This document shows positions 22,904 to 35,245 of a DNA stretch of 64,000 nt, one piece after another. The DNA is from Paulownia fortunei (taxonomy: Eukaryota > Streptophyta > Magnoliopsida > Lamiales > Paulowniaceae). Position 1 is the first letter of the stretch. Each line of letters opens with the position of its first letter. The position numbers were made by a program, and so were the translations under genes. The notes below the pieces were generated by a model. That model had not been told where the DNA came from and searched no databases. It saw nothing but the letters and a program-made list of their open reading frames with translations. The DNA is taken from NCBI GenBank assembly GCA_019321725.1, contig CM033119.1, positions 3,683,865 through 3,747,864 of the forward strand. The letters run 5' to 3'.

Positions 22904-25900
22904 ATGGCGGTATGTCAATTACTTACTGCACTTCTTGCTCAGCTTACTGCTTTGTTAATTGTTAATCTCTTAATTCTCTGAATATTGATCTGTCTTTGAG
23001 TTTCTAGGTTGAAAATCTTTTTAAAGATGAGGCTACTGAGGAAAAGGGTGAGCGTGCCAGAATGGTGAGTCCTATATCATCTACAGTAAATGATCTTGGA
23101 TCATGTTGTAATTATATCTTATACAGTAAAGAAACTTGATGAAGCACTGGATAAATGAAATTTCCTGCATTTCTCGCAGCTGCTAGTTTTTATTTCATAA
23201 CATTCTATTGTTTTCTGCCCATCATGTACCACATTTTGTGAGTGGGGTTATCTCAGATGTAAGTTGTGGTTGATCGACTTGTTTTTCTGCTGACAACTAG
23301 GTTCTTCCTTTCTGTGTTAGGCCTCCTTCATTGGAGCAATGGCAATTGCTGACTTGGTTAAGACAACCTTGGGACCTAAGGGGATGGTAAAAGAACATGT
23401 TATTGAGATTTTGTTGCAGTTTGTTCAGAAAAATTCTTTTTAAGTCTTTCATTCTTATATCATTGTATAACTTCCCTTTGTAGGACAAGATTTTGCAATC
23501 GACTGGCAGAGGACACAGTGTCACTGTTACAAATGACGGGGCAACCATCTTAAAGTCCTTGCACATTGACAACCCTGCTGCCAAAGTCCTTGTTGGTATC
23601 CTTGATGCTAAGTTATTTATGTGTTGCTTCCCGTTACTGTTAGTGGGGCTGTGCTATTCCTGTTGGCAGAGGTTTTCCTTTTCTGGTTTTATTGTTTCTA
23701 GGTGCTATATGCTATGACGTAATGGTGGATTGGATGCTTGAGGAGTTAAAGTCTGTAGATTGTACAGTTTATAATGCTCATAGAGATTCAATCTTAATCA
23801 GGCTCCCAAATATACTTCAGTATGGAATATACATCTACTACAGTAGAAATCATCAATATGCGGTCAATTCTGTTAATTTTGGATAAGATGGGATGATTTG
23901 TCTTAAGCATCATGTTTTTACCCAAAGTTAAAATTCATAGGATGGAAAGGATAAGAAAAAGAGTCATCGTATGTTAGGCTTTGGCAAGCCTTGAGTCCAA
24001 TTTCAGACATCTCAAAAGTTCAAGATGATGAAGTTGGTGATGGTACAACATCAGTTGTTGTTTTAGCTGGGGAGCTTTTGAGGGAGGCAGAGAAGCTAGT
24101 CAATGCCAAAATTCACCCAATGACTATTATTTCAGGTTTGTCTTATTTTTTCTGAATTAACTCCTTTGCAATTGCACTTTTTTACTCAGTACATTAGATG
24201 GGCTTCCTCTGAACTGACAGCAATGTAATTCTAATTCCTTTGACCCTCATTATGAACGTGGAAGATGACACAAGTGTAAAGATGATTTTGTAGCTGTCAT
24301 TGCATTGAATTGTCCTTTACAAATGCTTATTTATTTCTCTCTCTTAACTGCCCTTTTTGTAACACCATAGTGGGATCAGCAGTTTCATAAGTCGAGTCCA
24401 ATTATTCAAACAAGTTGATTTAGTATGTTCTTATTCACATGCAGTTATATTAATTTAGCCTATGCAAATATGATCAATTCCTTTCTAGGACTGATTGTGT
24501 GGAGGTAGCTCTATTTGGTAATAACTTTTCAATAATAACTAGTATACTTTTGAACATATTCATCAGGGTATCGTATGGCAGCTGAATGTGCTAGAAATGC
24601 ATTGCTGGAGAAGGTAGTGGATAATAAACTGGATGCAGGTAATTATTGTTTGTTTTTGCTTCTCGCTTTTGAAAGCAGAACCTCTTCCATTAAGTTTCAC
24701 TTTTTTTCGTCATTATCTGGAAGCTCCTTTATATTCATTATCTTGTACTAGAATCCCACTACATAAAGAGAACCTTTCATTGTTTCCAGCATTATTCACG
24801 CCTTAGTATCAGCTCATTATCATAATTTTCCCACTGAGATACCATGGGACCAAAATTCAAACATTTTGCACTTGTTAAAATCCTATGGTGATTGTGACAA
24901 AATATTGAATTTAAAAAAAAAATAGTTTGTCTAAATAAAAAAAATAGTGAGTTGGAGTGTGTAATGTGTCTTTTAACAGGAGGTGTTATTGTGTCCACAT
25001 TTGTTGGGTATAACTCTGATCTTCTTTTTTCAGAGAAATTCACAGCAGACTTGATGAAGATTGCAATGACTACTTTGAGCTCCAAAATTCTCTCTCAGGA
25101 CAAAGAACATTTTGCAAAACTAGCTGTTGATGCAGTTATGAGGCTAAAGGTATGATCATTTTTTATTTGGTAGCTTGTGAACTTCAGACTTTGGGAGTTT
25201 TGGATAGGACAATTGTGACATTCCTTTCAATTTTTACTCTCCCAAGCCATTCAGAATTGCTTGTATATGACATGTACATGTATATATGACTCATAAAATT
25301 GTAATTGTATAAGGCGTTGTTTTTGTTGATCAATGGTTATGTAACTGCAAGGATAATGTTGCTTCAAATCTGTTGGGAACATCCTGTGTGTGATTGCTTG
25401 TGTTTTACTGCTATTCACTTATTTATTTTGTGCATCGAGTGGATGGACTAAAGTGCAGTTGGGTTTATGAATGCAAATATGATAATGCAAAACATAAGGT
25501 GAAGCACCTGGACTTTTTTCTCTTTTGGTTTCTTTATTCTCTTTTTCCCTCGAATTCACTCATTCCTATAAATCTTGGTGCTCTGTGGTTTGGTTAGTCG
25601 ACATGGGATTGGATTTTACGAAGTGTGCTCATCTTTGACTTCACAATGATTATATGTTTATTCTGTGAAAACCGGTCTGTGTTTACATTAGTTCAGATTG
25701 ATATCAGCTTTAGCCTGACATTGAGTTAGTGAAGACTCATTTCTCTGTTCTTAGCCCCATCATCTTTGTCAGTAAGTGCAATATCTTGAAGTTCAACTGT
25801 TTTGATTATTTTGGTGTTAAATTGTTTTGCACTTCATTGTCAAAATATTTCTTGATAATCTAATTAATTGACTGGAAATAACAGGGAAGTACAAATTTGG

Positions 25901-28840
25901 AGTCCATTCAAATTATAAAGAAGCCTGGAGGTTCACTGAAAGACTCATTTTTAGATGAGGGGTGAGCCATCTGAACAGTTTTAATACTTATCTACCACAA
26001 TCCATCTTTATTTTCCTTGCTTTCCCTCATTGGAGGCTTTATGATCCCTTTCTAAAGGTGCTAGTCTATGTGATTAAAAAACAGAATCTTTTTACCATTG
26101 CAGATCTTTTGATTTGTTCTCTAGCCTTCATGTAATTGCTGCTTACTTTCAAATGTCTAATTACAGTAGTATTTTGGACTTTTGAATATTTTCATGATGT
26201 AAAACCTCAAATTTCTACTGGACGTGATTAAAGAAAAATGTATATTTTTACCTGTCAGTAAAATTTCCTTCCAAATACTTTTAGCTGCTGTCGAAGAAAA
26301 ATGCCTAATTTACCTATCATAAAATGCGATGTCAAATACTTTGTGTCTGCTGTTTCTAACTTCAATCTAGTCTGGATACTGATCCTTCATATCTTTATTT
26401 TTTTGTGAATTTGACATTCTTTTCTATTCAGTTTTATTTTAGACAAAAAAATTGGTGTTGGCCAACCCAAACGAATTGAGAATGCAAAGATTTTGGTGGC
26501 AAATACTGCAATGGATACAGATAAAGTGAAAATTTACGGGGCACGTGTTCGGGTTGATTCAATGGCTAAGGTTGCTGAGATTGAAGTAGCTGAAAAGGAA
26601 AAGATGAGAGAAAAGGTGCAAAAGATTATCAATCATGGGATAAACTGCTTTGTTAACCGACAGTTGATTTACAATTTCCCAGAAGAACTATTTGCTGATG
26701 CTGGAGTGCTCGCAATAGAGCATGCTGATTTTGATGGTATTGAGCGGCTGGCTCTTGTTACTGGTGGTGAGATAGCATCAACATTTGACAATCCAGAGTC
26801 CGTTAAGCTTGGGCACTGCAAACTCATTGAAGAAATTATGATTGGTGAGGACAAGTTGATCCACTTTTCTGGGGTTGAAATGGGCCAGGCATGTACAATT
26901 GTACTGAGGGGTGCAAGGTACCTTAAATTTTCAATAAAGTTATTTAACTAATTCTTCCTTTTCTGCTAGTTATTGTTGTGATCATAAAAAAATTTCTTAT
27001 TAGGGCATATTTTGGATTATTGTTGGATTCATCGCATAATGAAACTTATCCATTTCTTTAATCTGGTCTATCAAAAAAGAAGTAGAGTTATACATCTTGA
27101 ATATCATTAACAGAGGCTTTGACTAGACAAAAGATCATAAAAATCGAATTGTCAGATTTTCTTTTTGGCTTAATGCAGTGGTTTTCCTTTGTCCGAAAGG
27201 ATTTTTTATTCTCAACCTGCCTAATGTAGGTTTGTGCTGTGTTTTGGCTTGATCTATGAGGAATCTTGTTTTTTTTTTTATTCATTTCAAATGTTTCAAC
27301 TTCAGAGGAAAAATGCATTCCTAGGAATTTGCAAGTATTTTTTCAGCATGCATCATCTGAGCTATAACAATCTTGTAGATGGCAATCAGACATGTCTGAA
27401 CTTTTTTAGCCGTGTGTTTAGCGGCAAGTAATCTGGGTGGTCAAGTTTTAAAGCTTGGCAATTTGTAAATCAAGTACCTAACTATGTTCTTGATTGTGAG
27501 CATGCGCCAATCCTCTTCAATTGCTGGACAATGTCTCTGACTGTAATTACACTTTTGCATACCATTTTTCGGTTAATTGACTAGACACTTTTTCTATTTT
27601 ACATAGTGAATTTAGATTTACGGCTTTTAGTCTCTGAAAGTTTAGAAATCTTGAGTTTATGTATGAATATGTTCTCTTCCTTTGTCAGCCCCCATATGCT
27701 GGATGAAGCTGAAAGATCTCTGCATGATGCCTTGTGCGTGCTATCACAAACGGTAAATGACAGCAGGGTTTTATTTGGAGGTGGATGGCCTGAGATGGTG
27801 ATGGGAAAGGCAGTTGATGAACTTGCCAGGAAGACTCCAGGGAAAAGATCTCATGCCATTGAAGCATTTTCACGGGCACTTGTGGCCATTCCAACTACCA
27901 TTGCAGACAATGCTGGTTTGGACAGCGCTGAATTGGTTGCTCAACTTCGTGCAGAGCACCATAAGGAGGGAAGCACTGCTGGGATTGATGTCATCTCTGG
28001 ATCTGTGAGTAACTCTATACAATTGTGGAAATAAACTTGCTTGTTTCATCGGTGGTATTGTGTGTCTATTAAGGATGCATGCACCCCGTTGTAGTAATCT
28101 GGTTGACTGATGAACGTATAACTGCCATTCATGTGAAAAGGATACATCAATATGGTTTCATGTTTAAGCTTTTCCGTGTCGAATGCACGTGGCCTGTTGT
28201 TTCTTATTAATGATGTTTGAAAATAGTACTATCCCATTTCCTTTCGGGGAGCCTGAACCCCTGCATGGTAGTTGACTGCAAACCCTCTACTGCAAGCCAT
28301 CTCCTGGTTTGACTAACTATATTTTTTTTTGTTTTTATGTAATGTGGGGCTCAGTTGTTGATCTCACAATCAGTGAGCATTAGTGAGATTAACCTCATAG
28401 TTAGACCTAATATAATTTGTGATAACCTCAAAAGAAATTCAAACATCATAGTGACAAGTTACAGGGAAGCAATATCTAGAAGGTTCAATTACTAATAATT
28501 GGTCAGCGGTCATCCACCCTTCTTTTCCTGACGAACGGAGCTATCCAGTTATATGATTAACTGAACACTAGGGGCTTATAAATGGGTTTCTCATCCTAGA
28601 TTTCATTGATAAGGCAAGATGGGTCTAAAGTTAGGTGCAACTGGGCCATTACTTGATTATTTTAACGGGTTTTTTGCACTAATTTTCCTGCAGGTTGGAG
28701 ATATGTCTGAGCTGGGGATATCTGAGGCATTCAAAGTGAAGCAGGCGGTATTGCTCTCAGCCACTGAAGCTGCTGAAATGATTCTTAGGGTTGATGAAAT
28801 CATCACTTGTGCCCCACGAAGGAGAGAAGACCGAATGTGA
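22904..28840 (+). CDS. CCT2: T-complex protein 1 subunit beta (CCT2), cytosolic chaperonin
   Basis: Eleven coding exons: 22904-22909, 23008-23064, 23321-23386, 23484-23595, 24007-24135, 24567-24638, 25034-25149, 25885-25961, 26432-26917, 27689-28004 and 28694-28840. They join in phase to 527 residues, which matches plant CCT-beta. It is one of eight subunits of the TRiC/CCT double ring that folds actin, tubulin and other cytosolic proteins using ATP. Nucleotide-site motifs are intact: LGPKGMDK (38-45), NDGAT (60-64), GDGTTS (91-96) and GGGWPE (404-409). The C-terminus [10 protein letters not shown] is diagnostic for the beta subunit. The first coding exon holds only two codons (Met-Ala), so the start is separated from the protein body by an intron. 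No damage was seen. The beta assignment over other CCT subunits is firm from the sequence as remembered. Confidence 0.97.
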
Positions 28841-30392
28841 AGGCATGATTCACTGTTGGCACTCAGATTTGATTTGATTTCTTACATCTTTAGTGTGTGA
28901 AATCTTTTGGTAATTAGGTAGATCTTCCGAATATCTTTGGGGAGGGGATGCAAACCATCACGCCGGTGCAGTCAATGCATTTCAAAATTGAGAATATGTC
29001 CTGGCATATTGGCTTATCAGTTTTGCACGGAATTCAAACAATATTTGTTAAAATATTTCCTCTAGACTAGAATTTTCGGTTGCAGATTCATTTATGTGGT
29101 AACCAGTGGTCTGAAGCATATGCATTTGCTTATTCGTCTTTGAACGGAATTTTGACATGAGAGTCTATACCCTGGTAGTATTTTCTTCATGTGTTGAAGT
29201 TTTCATTCATATATTTCCATTTGAGAAGCAAATTTCTTGGCGTAATCAATTAATGGTAGCTAGTAGTAATGTAGTATTAGTACAACTTTTTCATTGCAGC
29301 CGAAATTTAACGAGCACATCTCAAATAAAGGATGTCAAATACAGAACGAGTCAGTCATTTTAGCAAGAATTTCGGCTGCTCTGTAGGAGTTGGTGTGAAG
29401 AGCGAATTGCTCATATTAAATTGCGATTAAATAATTTTTGGGCACCTAACATTATTTATTAATGGGTGAGTCAATTTGAGGATGCTACCAATTAATGAGT
29501 CTAAATGGAACCATTTACTCATTCAACCTATATGCACTCCACTTATGAGTTATGCCCCCACAGGCAACGCTAAGGATCGTATATCTGTCACTGAAACGAT
29601 GATATTCTATAGATATTACTAGTAAAGCTGGCAGAAACAATTTTTTTAACGTTTTGGAACAACTTGGTAGACACAAATAATTTATATTGTACTAGAACTG
29701 CTCCATATACAGGTCGATGATGAACTATGATAATAATCATGGGCAGGAGGCCTTTCCTAAAACGTTTCCTCACAAACGACATTGTCAACAAATTGAAAAA
29801 ACAGAAAAGAAAAAACAACAACAACAACAACAAAAGAAATAGCAAAACAAAGGTCCAGAGTTATAATTTAAATGTTCTAATTTTTTTTTTAATGTCTAAA
29901 AGGAAAATTCTAATTTTTCAAATAGAAGTTCTGTTTTTTTTTAAATAAAACTATTATTTTAATTAAAGTAATGATATGATATTATTGATTGTCGATTACT
30001 AAATAAATATTTTACTTATTAAATTCTCATTATCAAATTGTTCTATTTATATTTTTGGACAGATGAAAAACTAAATCAATCATCCTAGGTTCGTAAATTG
30101 TCTCTGAAAATCAGTCCTTTTCCATTTATCGTATTTCAATTCTACAAGCAAAATACTACTACTATTCCATTCCAAGCCTTAAACAAACCAAATTCAAAGG
30201 GTAGAAAATATCAAAAAATAAAATAAAATGGATTAGGAGTTGACACTTGACTGTAAGCATCCATCATCCCCGACATCGATATTCGTTCCAGCCCATAACT
30301 CCCCCAAAATTAATTATTAGCCCCATACCATTTTTCCAAATTTCACTCTCAGTTTTGAATTTTCCTCCATATTGTACCTCTGAAATTCATCC
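28841..30392. other. CCT2 3' UTR and intergenic DNA before ECH2
   Basis: The first few hundred bases are the likely CCT2 3' UTR. A perfect AAC run lies at about 29814-29832. AT-rich DNA follows, and the ECH2 leader precedes 30393. No additional gene was recognised. Confidence 0.5.
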
Positions 30393-33300
30393 ATGGCTGG
30401 AAAACCAGAGTTTGATCCTCAGCTCATCATTTCTCACGAATTCCCCCGGGTAATGTTTCCACACCTTTCTCAATTTATTTTTTTTCACTCTGAATTTTCC
30501 TCCTAAAATTTTCCCGTAATTTTTGATTTTTTCCTTTTCTTTTTGTGGTGAATTACGCGTATCAGTCGACGTATACTTATACTGAAAGGTTAGGGAACTT
30601 CAATTTGATGTTATGTTCTACAAAATGCAATCTTATCATTTTATCATATATGAATACAATTCAAGAGCGTCGAGGCAGTAAAAAATAACTGTATTGCTTG
30701 ATGGACAGGGATGCTGCGCTGTATGCACTTGGAATTGGAGCTTGTTCGAAAGATGCCGTGGATGATAAGGAGCTGAAATATGTTTACCATCAAGATGGAC
30801 AGCAAGCCATTGAGGTATTCAATTTAAAAAGACTATTGTACTTGGGATTGTTGAACAAATTTTTTTTATTTAAGCTGAGCTTTAGCTTGGTTTCAGGCTT
30901 GCTTATGTTTCAAAGATTTTTTTAATTATTATGTTTGAAAGTTAGGGAATTTGGGATGTAGATATGTGCAAGTTTAATTATCAATAAGATTTATGGCGGA
31001 GTAGTTGAATTTCGAATTTTTTGCTATTGCCTAATTTAGTGACTTATTTTGATGATAAATGGGTTACTTTAGAAAGAAGGAAGATGATGTAATATAATTG
31101 GACTTGCATTCGAGGTTGAAATTGAGCTTGGCTTGCTCAGCTGTTAAAACAGTTGGGTTTTTTGGGTTAGTTGTTCGTACTCACTCCCTTCATCTGGAAG
31201 ATAAGATTAAATTTTGGGGAAGAAATTTTTTTTTGTGCACATAAAAGTTTTAATACATAATAAACTATGGCTAGAAAATGATTTATATTTTGATACTTCC
31301 ACAGGTCTTGCCCACATTTGCTGCTTTATTTTCTATGGGACTTCAGTCACAGATTGCACAGATACCGGGTTTGGAGTAAGTACTTCAGTTGTTTCTTCTT
31401 AGCACCTATGGATGTTTTACATGTGAACATATACTATTTGGCAAATTGATATTGGTTGGCTAGTTACTAGCTAAGCATTTTCTGCCATAATTTGTCTCCA
31501 GATTTGATCCACGCCTTCTATTACATGGACAACAATACATCGAGATCTACAAACCTCTTCCGTCTAATGGTTGTGTAAGGTTCTTAAACATGTAGTGTGA
31601 TATTGTTCTTCATCTGTCCATTTATTTATCCCTTTTTCTGCTTAATTGAGCTGATTAGTTTTTCTGTCAATTTTGTTGATGCAGCTAATAAACAAGGCTA
31701 CTGTTGCTGGGTTGCATGATAAAGGTCTGCTTCTAATATTGACCTTGATCCCCAGTTATTGAATGAGTCATAGGCTGAAAACATGTTTGAAAACAATATT
31801 GATAATATGTAGTCTTTGTGCAGTAATGACAAGAAGAGTAGAAGTTATTCAAACTTAAGGTACCTGCAAAAATAAAAACATAATTTTCTTTTTCAACTCC
31901 TCTTTACAAAAGCTAACCTTTCTGTTAATTTATATGGGTAGTAAAAGTTGGAATTCTTATCTATTAAATTTGGTCAAAATGTCTCTGTTTATGTAGCTTC
32001 TTCTGTGGTTAAAATGTTAGCTTATAGTATGCTTTGCTGTTGCTTAAGATTCAGTTTTTCTGTGCGTGGATGAATGTTCCATAAATAAAAATGTCTATTT
32101 GGTTTTCCTTTCAGTTAAGGCAACAGTTCTTGAGATTGAAATTTTAAGTTATGAAAAAGAGTCTGGTGCATTGCTGTGCATGAACCGGTAAGATTTCATT
32201 CATGCAACTGTATAGATCTATAATATGCAGTTTTCTTCTTTTTACTTTTTTTGTTTTTCGTTCCTTAAGTGATAAATCTTTTATATTCCTTCACAGGATG
32301 GCTGTTTATTTGAGGGGTGCCGGTGGCTTCTCAAAATCTTCCCAGCCTTACTCTTATACCAAGTATCCCTCCAATCAGACATTGGCTTATAAAATTCCTA
32401 AAAGTCAACCATTTGCTGTATTTGAAGAATGCACGCAACCATCGCAGGTATGTGAATTCTTATTTTCAGAAATTCGGATATGATCATTAGAACAGAAGCG
32501 CAGAGGTGGGAAGGAAGTAATGGACATGATAACAATTAAACACGACTGCTAGTGAAGATGTTTACTGATTATGCTAGCAATGATGAATGCCTTCACAGCC
32601 ATATGGGATTCTTGTTTGTGGTTTAATTTTAAATTATGTTTCACATGGGAGAGTTGCTGAATAATGCTTGTAGAGACCACGGTGAATTTATGGCTTTATT
32701 ATTGCCAGTAATAAGATATTGTTCTTGTAGTTATGTAACTGAATAGGATTTGGTCTTTTGGGCATTCAAGTGCAAATTTTGGAAAAAGTAAGTTTTGATG
32801 GACAGGCTGGATTCAGATCTAATGTTGACATTCTCAGTTTTGTTACTTGAAAAGCTTTTTCTGTGCCATGCAGCTAGCCTTTTTATGTGGTGGTCAATCA
32901 ATATCTCTTCATTGTCAATATGGAATGTGGTGTGAAACAAATTAACCTCAAGTTGACCCATGTCTGAAAACTATACCACTTTAGACATTCCTCTCAAATT
33001 TCCTAAATCCATGGATATAATTTCTGTACATGTCTTCAGATTGACGATTGTAAAATTAGACACCAAAGATCTGCTGTCAAAATATTTTTTTCGATTTTTT
33101 GATCTGGAACATGACATTCTCTTCATGGTCTGCTACTCAGTTTGATGTATATTTATCACGTGACGCCGACTTGCTTCCAATAAATATTTACTTTCAATTA
33201 AAAAAAGAAATTGAAAGAAATACAACTATTTTTTCTCTTCCCAATTTTCTTAGATTTTACATATGTAAAAGTAAAAATTGAGGACTTCTGTGTGCTAATT

Positions 33301-34256
33301 TTAAAATCTGATGAATGAGGAATTTGGAAATATTGAATTTCTTTAATCCTTCTTGGTAATTGCATCTAAACTAGATTTTCTTAAAACTCTGAAATTTAAC
33401 ATTGTTGATTGTTAACTTTCATATGATTAGATAACTTGGTCAAATCTGTACAGAATATGGTAGTCTCTGTAGTCACTTCCAACTGCTTTTGGTAGCATAT
33501 GAACTTTTTACTAAAATTTTGCAATACCATGATGCAGGCACTGCTTTACAGGCTCTCTGGTGATTACAATCCATTGCACTCAGATCCTATGGTTGCAGAA
33601 ATTGCTGGGTACTTTGTTCTTTAAACTCAAAAATTTAGTGACCCTGCCAACTGTCTCTACTTTTTTGTGTTTTAGGACTAGAGCGTCATTCTGAATTTGA
33701 CTATAAATCTCAGGCACTGTTGTGCAACTCTAATGATGTTTAGAACCATAACCATATGTATAAGAATATACCCCTGTGGGAAATTGTGATATTGAACTTT
33801 CAATTGCAAGTATTTGTTCGATCATACTGTCTACCAGATATGGTGATTTTATATATCCTTCTCCTCCTGTTAAATTAGTTTCAATTTTTTTTCCATTTTT
33901 TTTTTATGTAGATTTTCTCGTCCAATATTGCATGGACTTTGCACACTTGGCTTTGCAGTCAGAGCCATCATCATAAGCATTTGTCGAGGAGAACAAAGCA
34001 TGATCAAGAACATATCTGGGAGATTTCTATTACATGTCTATCCAGGTGAAACTTTAATAACAGAAATGTGGCTTGAAGGCTTAAGGTAGGTTTGATTAAC
34101 CTTTGCTTTCTATGTACGTGAGCTTGTTTATTATACCTCTAGAGCTTACAAGAGGGTGAAATGTGCAGAGTGCTGTATCAGATGAAGGTCAAAGAACGAA
34201 ACAGGGTTGTGCTTTCTGGCATTGTAACTCTTAACCGCTTTAGCTCATCTCTGTGA
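30393..34256 (+). CDS. ECH2: Peroxisomal (R)-specific enoyl-CoA hydratase 2
   Basis: Eleven coding exons: 30393-30449, 30566-30588, 30709-30814, 31305-31375, 31502-31574, 31685-31724, 32115-32187, 32297-32447, 33538-33608, 33912-34085 and 34169-34256. They join to 308 residues, the same size as Arabidopsis ECH2. The enzyme hydrates 2E-enoyl-CoA to 3R-hydroxyacyl-CoA and serves the peroxisomal breakdown of unsaturated fatty acids with cis double bonds at even positions. It is a double hot-dog (MaoC-like) protein. The hydratase-2 signature GDYNPLHSDP is at 206-215, with the likely catalytic pair Asp207 and His212. The C-terminal tripeptide SSL is a minor peroxisomal targeting signal (PTS1). Exon 2 is only 23 nt. 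The gene converges on the PPR gene downstream. Confidence 0.96.
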
Positions 34257-35245
34257 TATCTCACATTGCAAAGTAGCCTTGCTTGCGGATTATGAGCTTT
34301 TATCTTATCGACATGATGAGATAAGAAGTTACAAGTTCTGTCTATCTGTATATGAATTCTCCACTTGTTTTTTTTAACAAGTAGAACTGATATTTTGGTA
34401 ATTGACTCATTTAATATATTGCAAAATTATCAAATAAATGGAAGATTTTTGTTTCATAGTATTATTTTCAGTTCCATTGTATCAATGTGACCAGGTCGAT
34501 TAAATGAATATGGACTTTTTTTCCTGTGTCATCATTGTCATGAAATTGTTTAACATTAAAATGCAGTTTTAATGTCCAAATAAAAAAAAAAGGAAACAAC
34601 TTTTTCTCTATTTTTATGTCAATGATTCACAGCATCTGTCTTTTGAGATTATCACCATCTCACCAATGAGTTAAGAGTAACAAAAAAATAAAAATAAAAA
34701 TAAAAATAAAAAAAAAATGTTATACCATTTTATACCAGTGAAAAATACTGAGAGGTTAACACAGACAGAGGTGCTAAAGCCTGGGAGGAGAGAGGAGTTG
34801 AAGTGTATATTATCAGTCAAAACAGTGTCTTCTTTCCTTCGCCCTTTAGTTATTTTCCATGATTGCTTACTAGTACATGTGTTTAAGCAGCAACAACCAA
34901 ATGATATTTCTTTCTAATGCTAATCATACCCCTGGTGAAAAAATCTTCATGCACAGTTTAGGTTTGGGCTGCATGTAAGAAACAAACAATTATAATTTAT
35001 AACTTATTCCCACACACAGTACTTTTGACTTGTAGATCCTGGCTATTTAGCCTATTTTTCAAATGATTGTGTAATCAAACATTAGAGGATTTGCCACTGG
35101 ACGTGTTTATCTGTCGTCCTCAACCTAGTAGGCTTGGATATCCAGGAAAGAGGCTACTTCAAACCCCGGACAGTCCCCTCAAATGAAAGCATTCAGATAC
35201 AAAAACTGGGCAACAAAAAGCTACAGAAGTAACAGGGAGCCCGAG
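34257..35245. other. Intergenic region between convergent ECH2 and PPR genes
   Basis: This stretch holds the ECH2 3' UTR on the left and the PPR 3' UTR on the right. A poly-A/AAAAT run lies at about 34680-34715. A short plus-strand frame at 34717 has no family resemblance. No further gene was seen. Confidence 0.55.

Noticed and set aside
23692..23886. Open frame in CCT2 between exons 4 and 5
   Set aside because: It lies inside an intron; the CCT2 protein continues in phase from 23595 to 24007.
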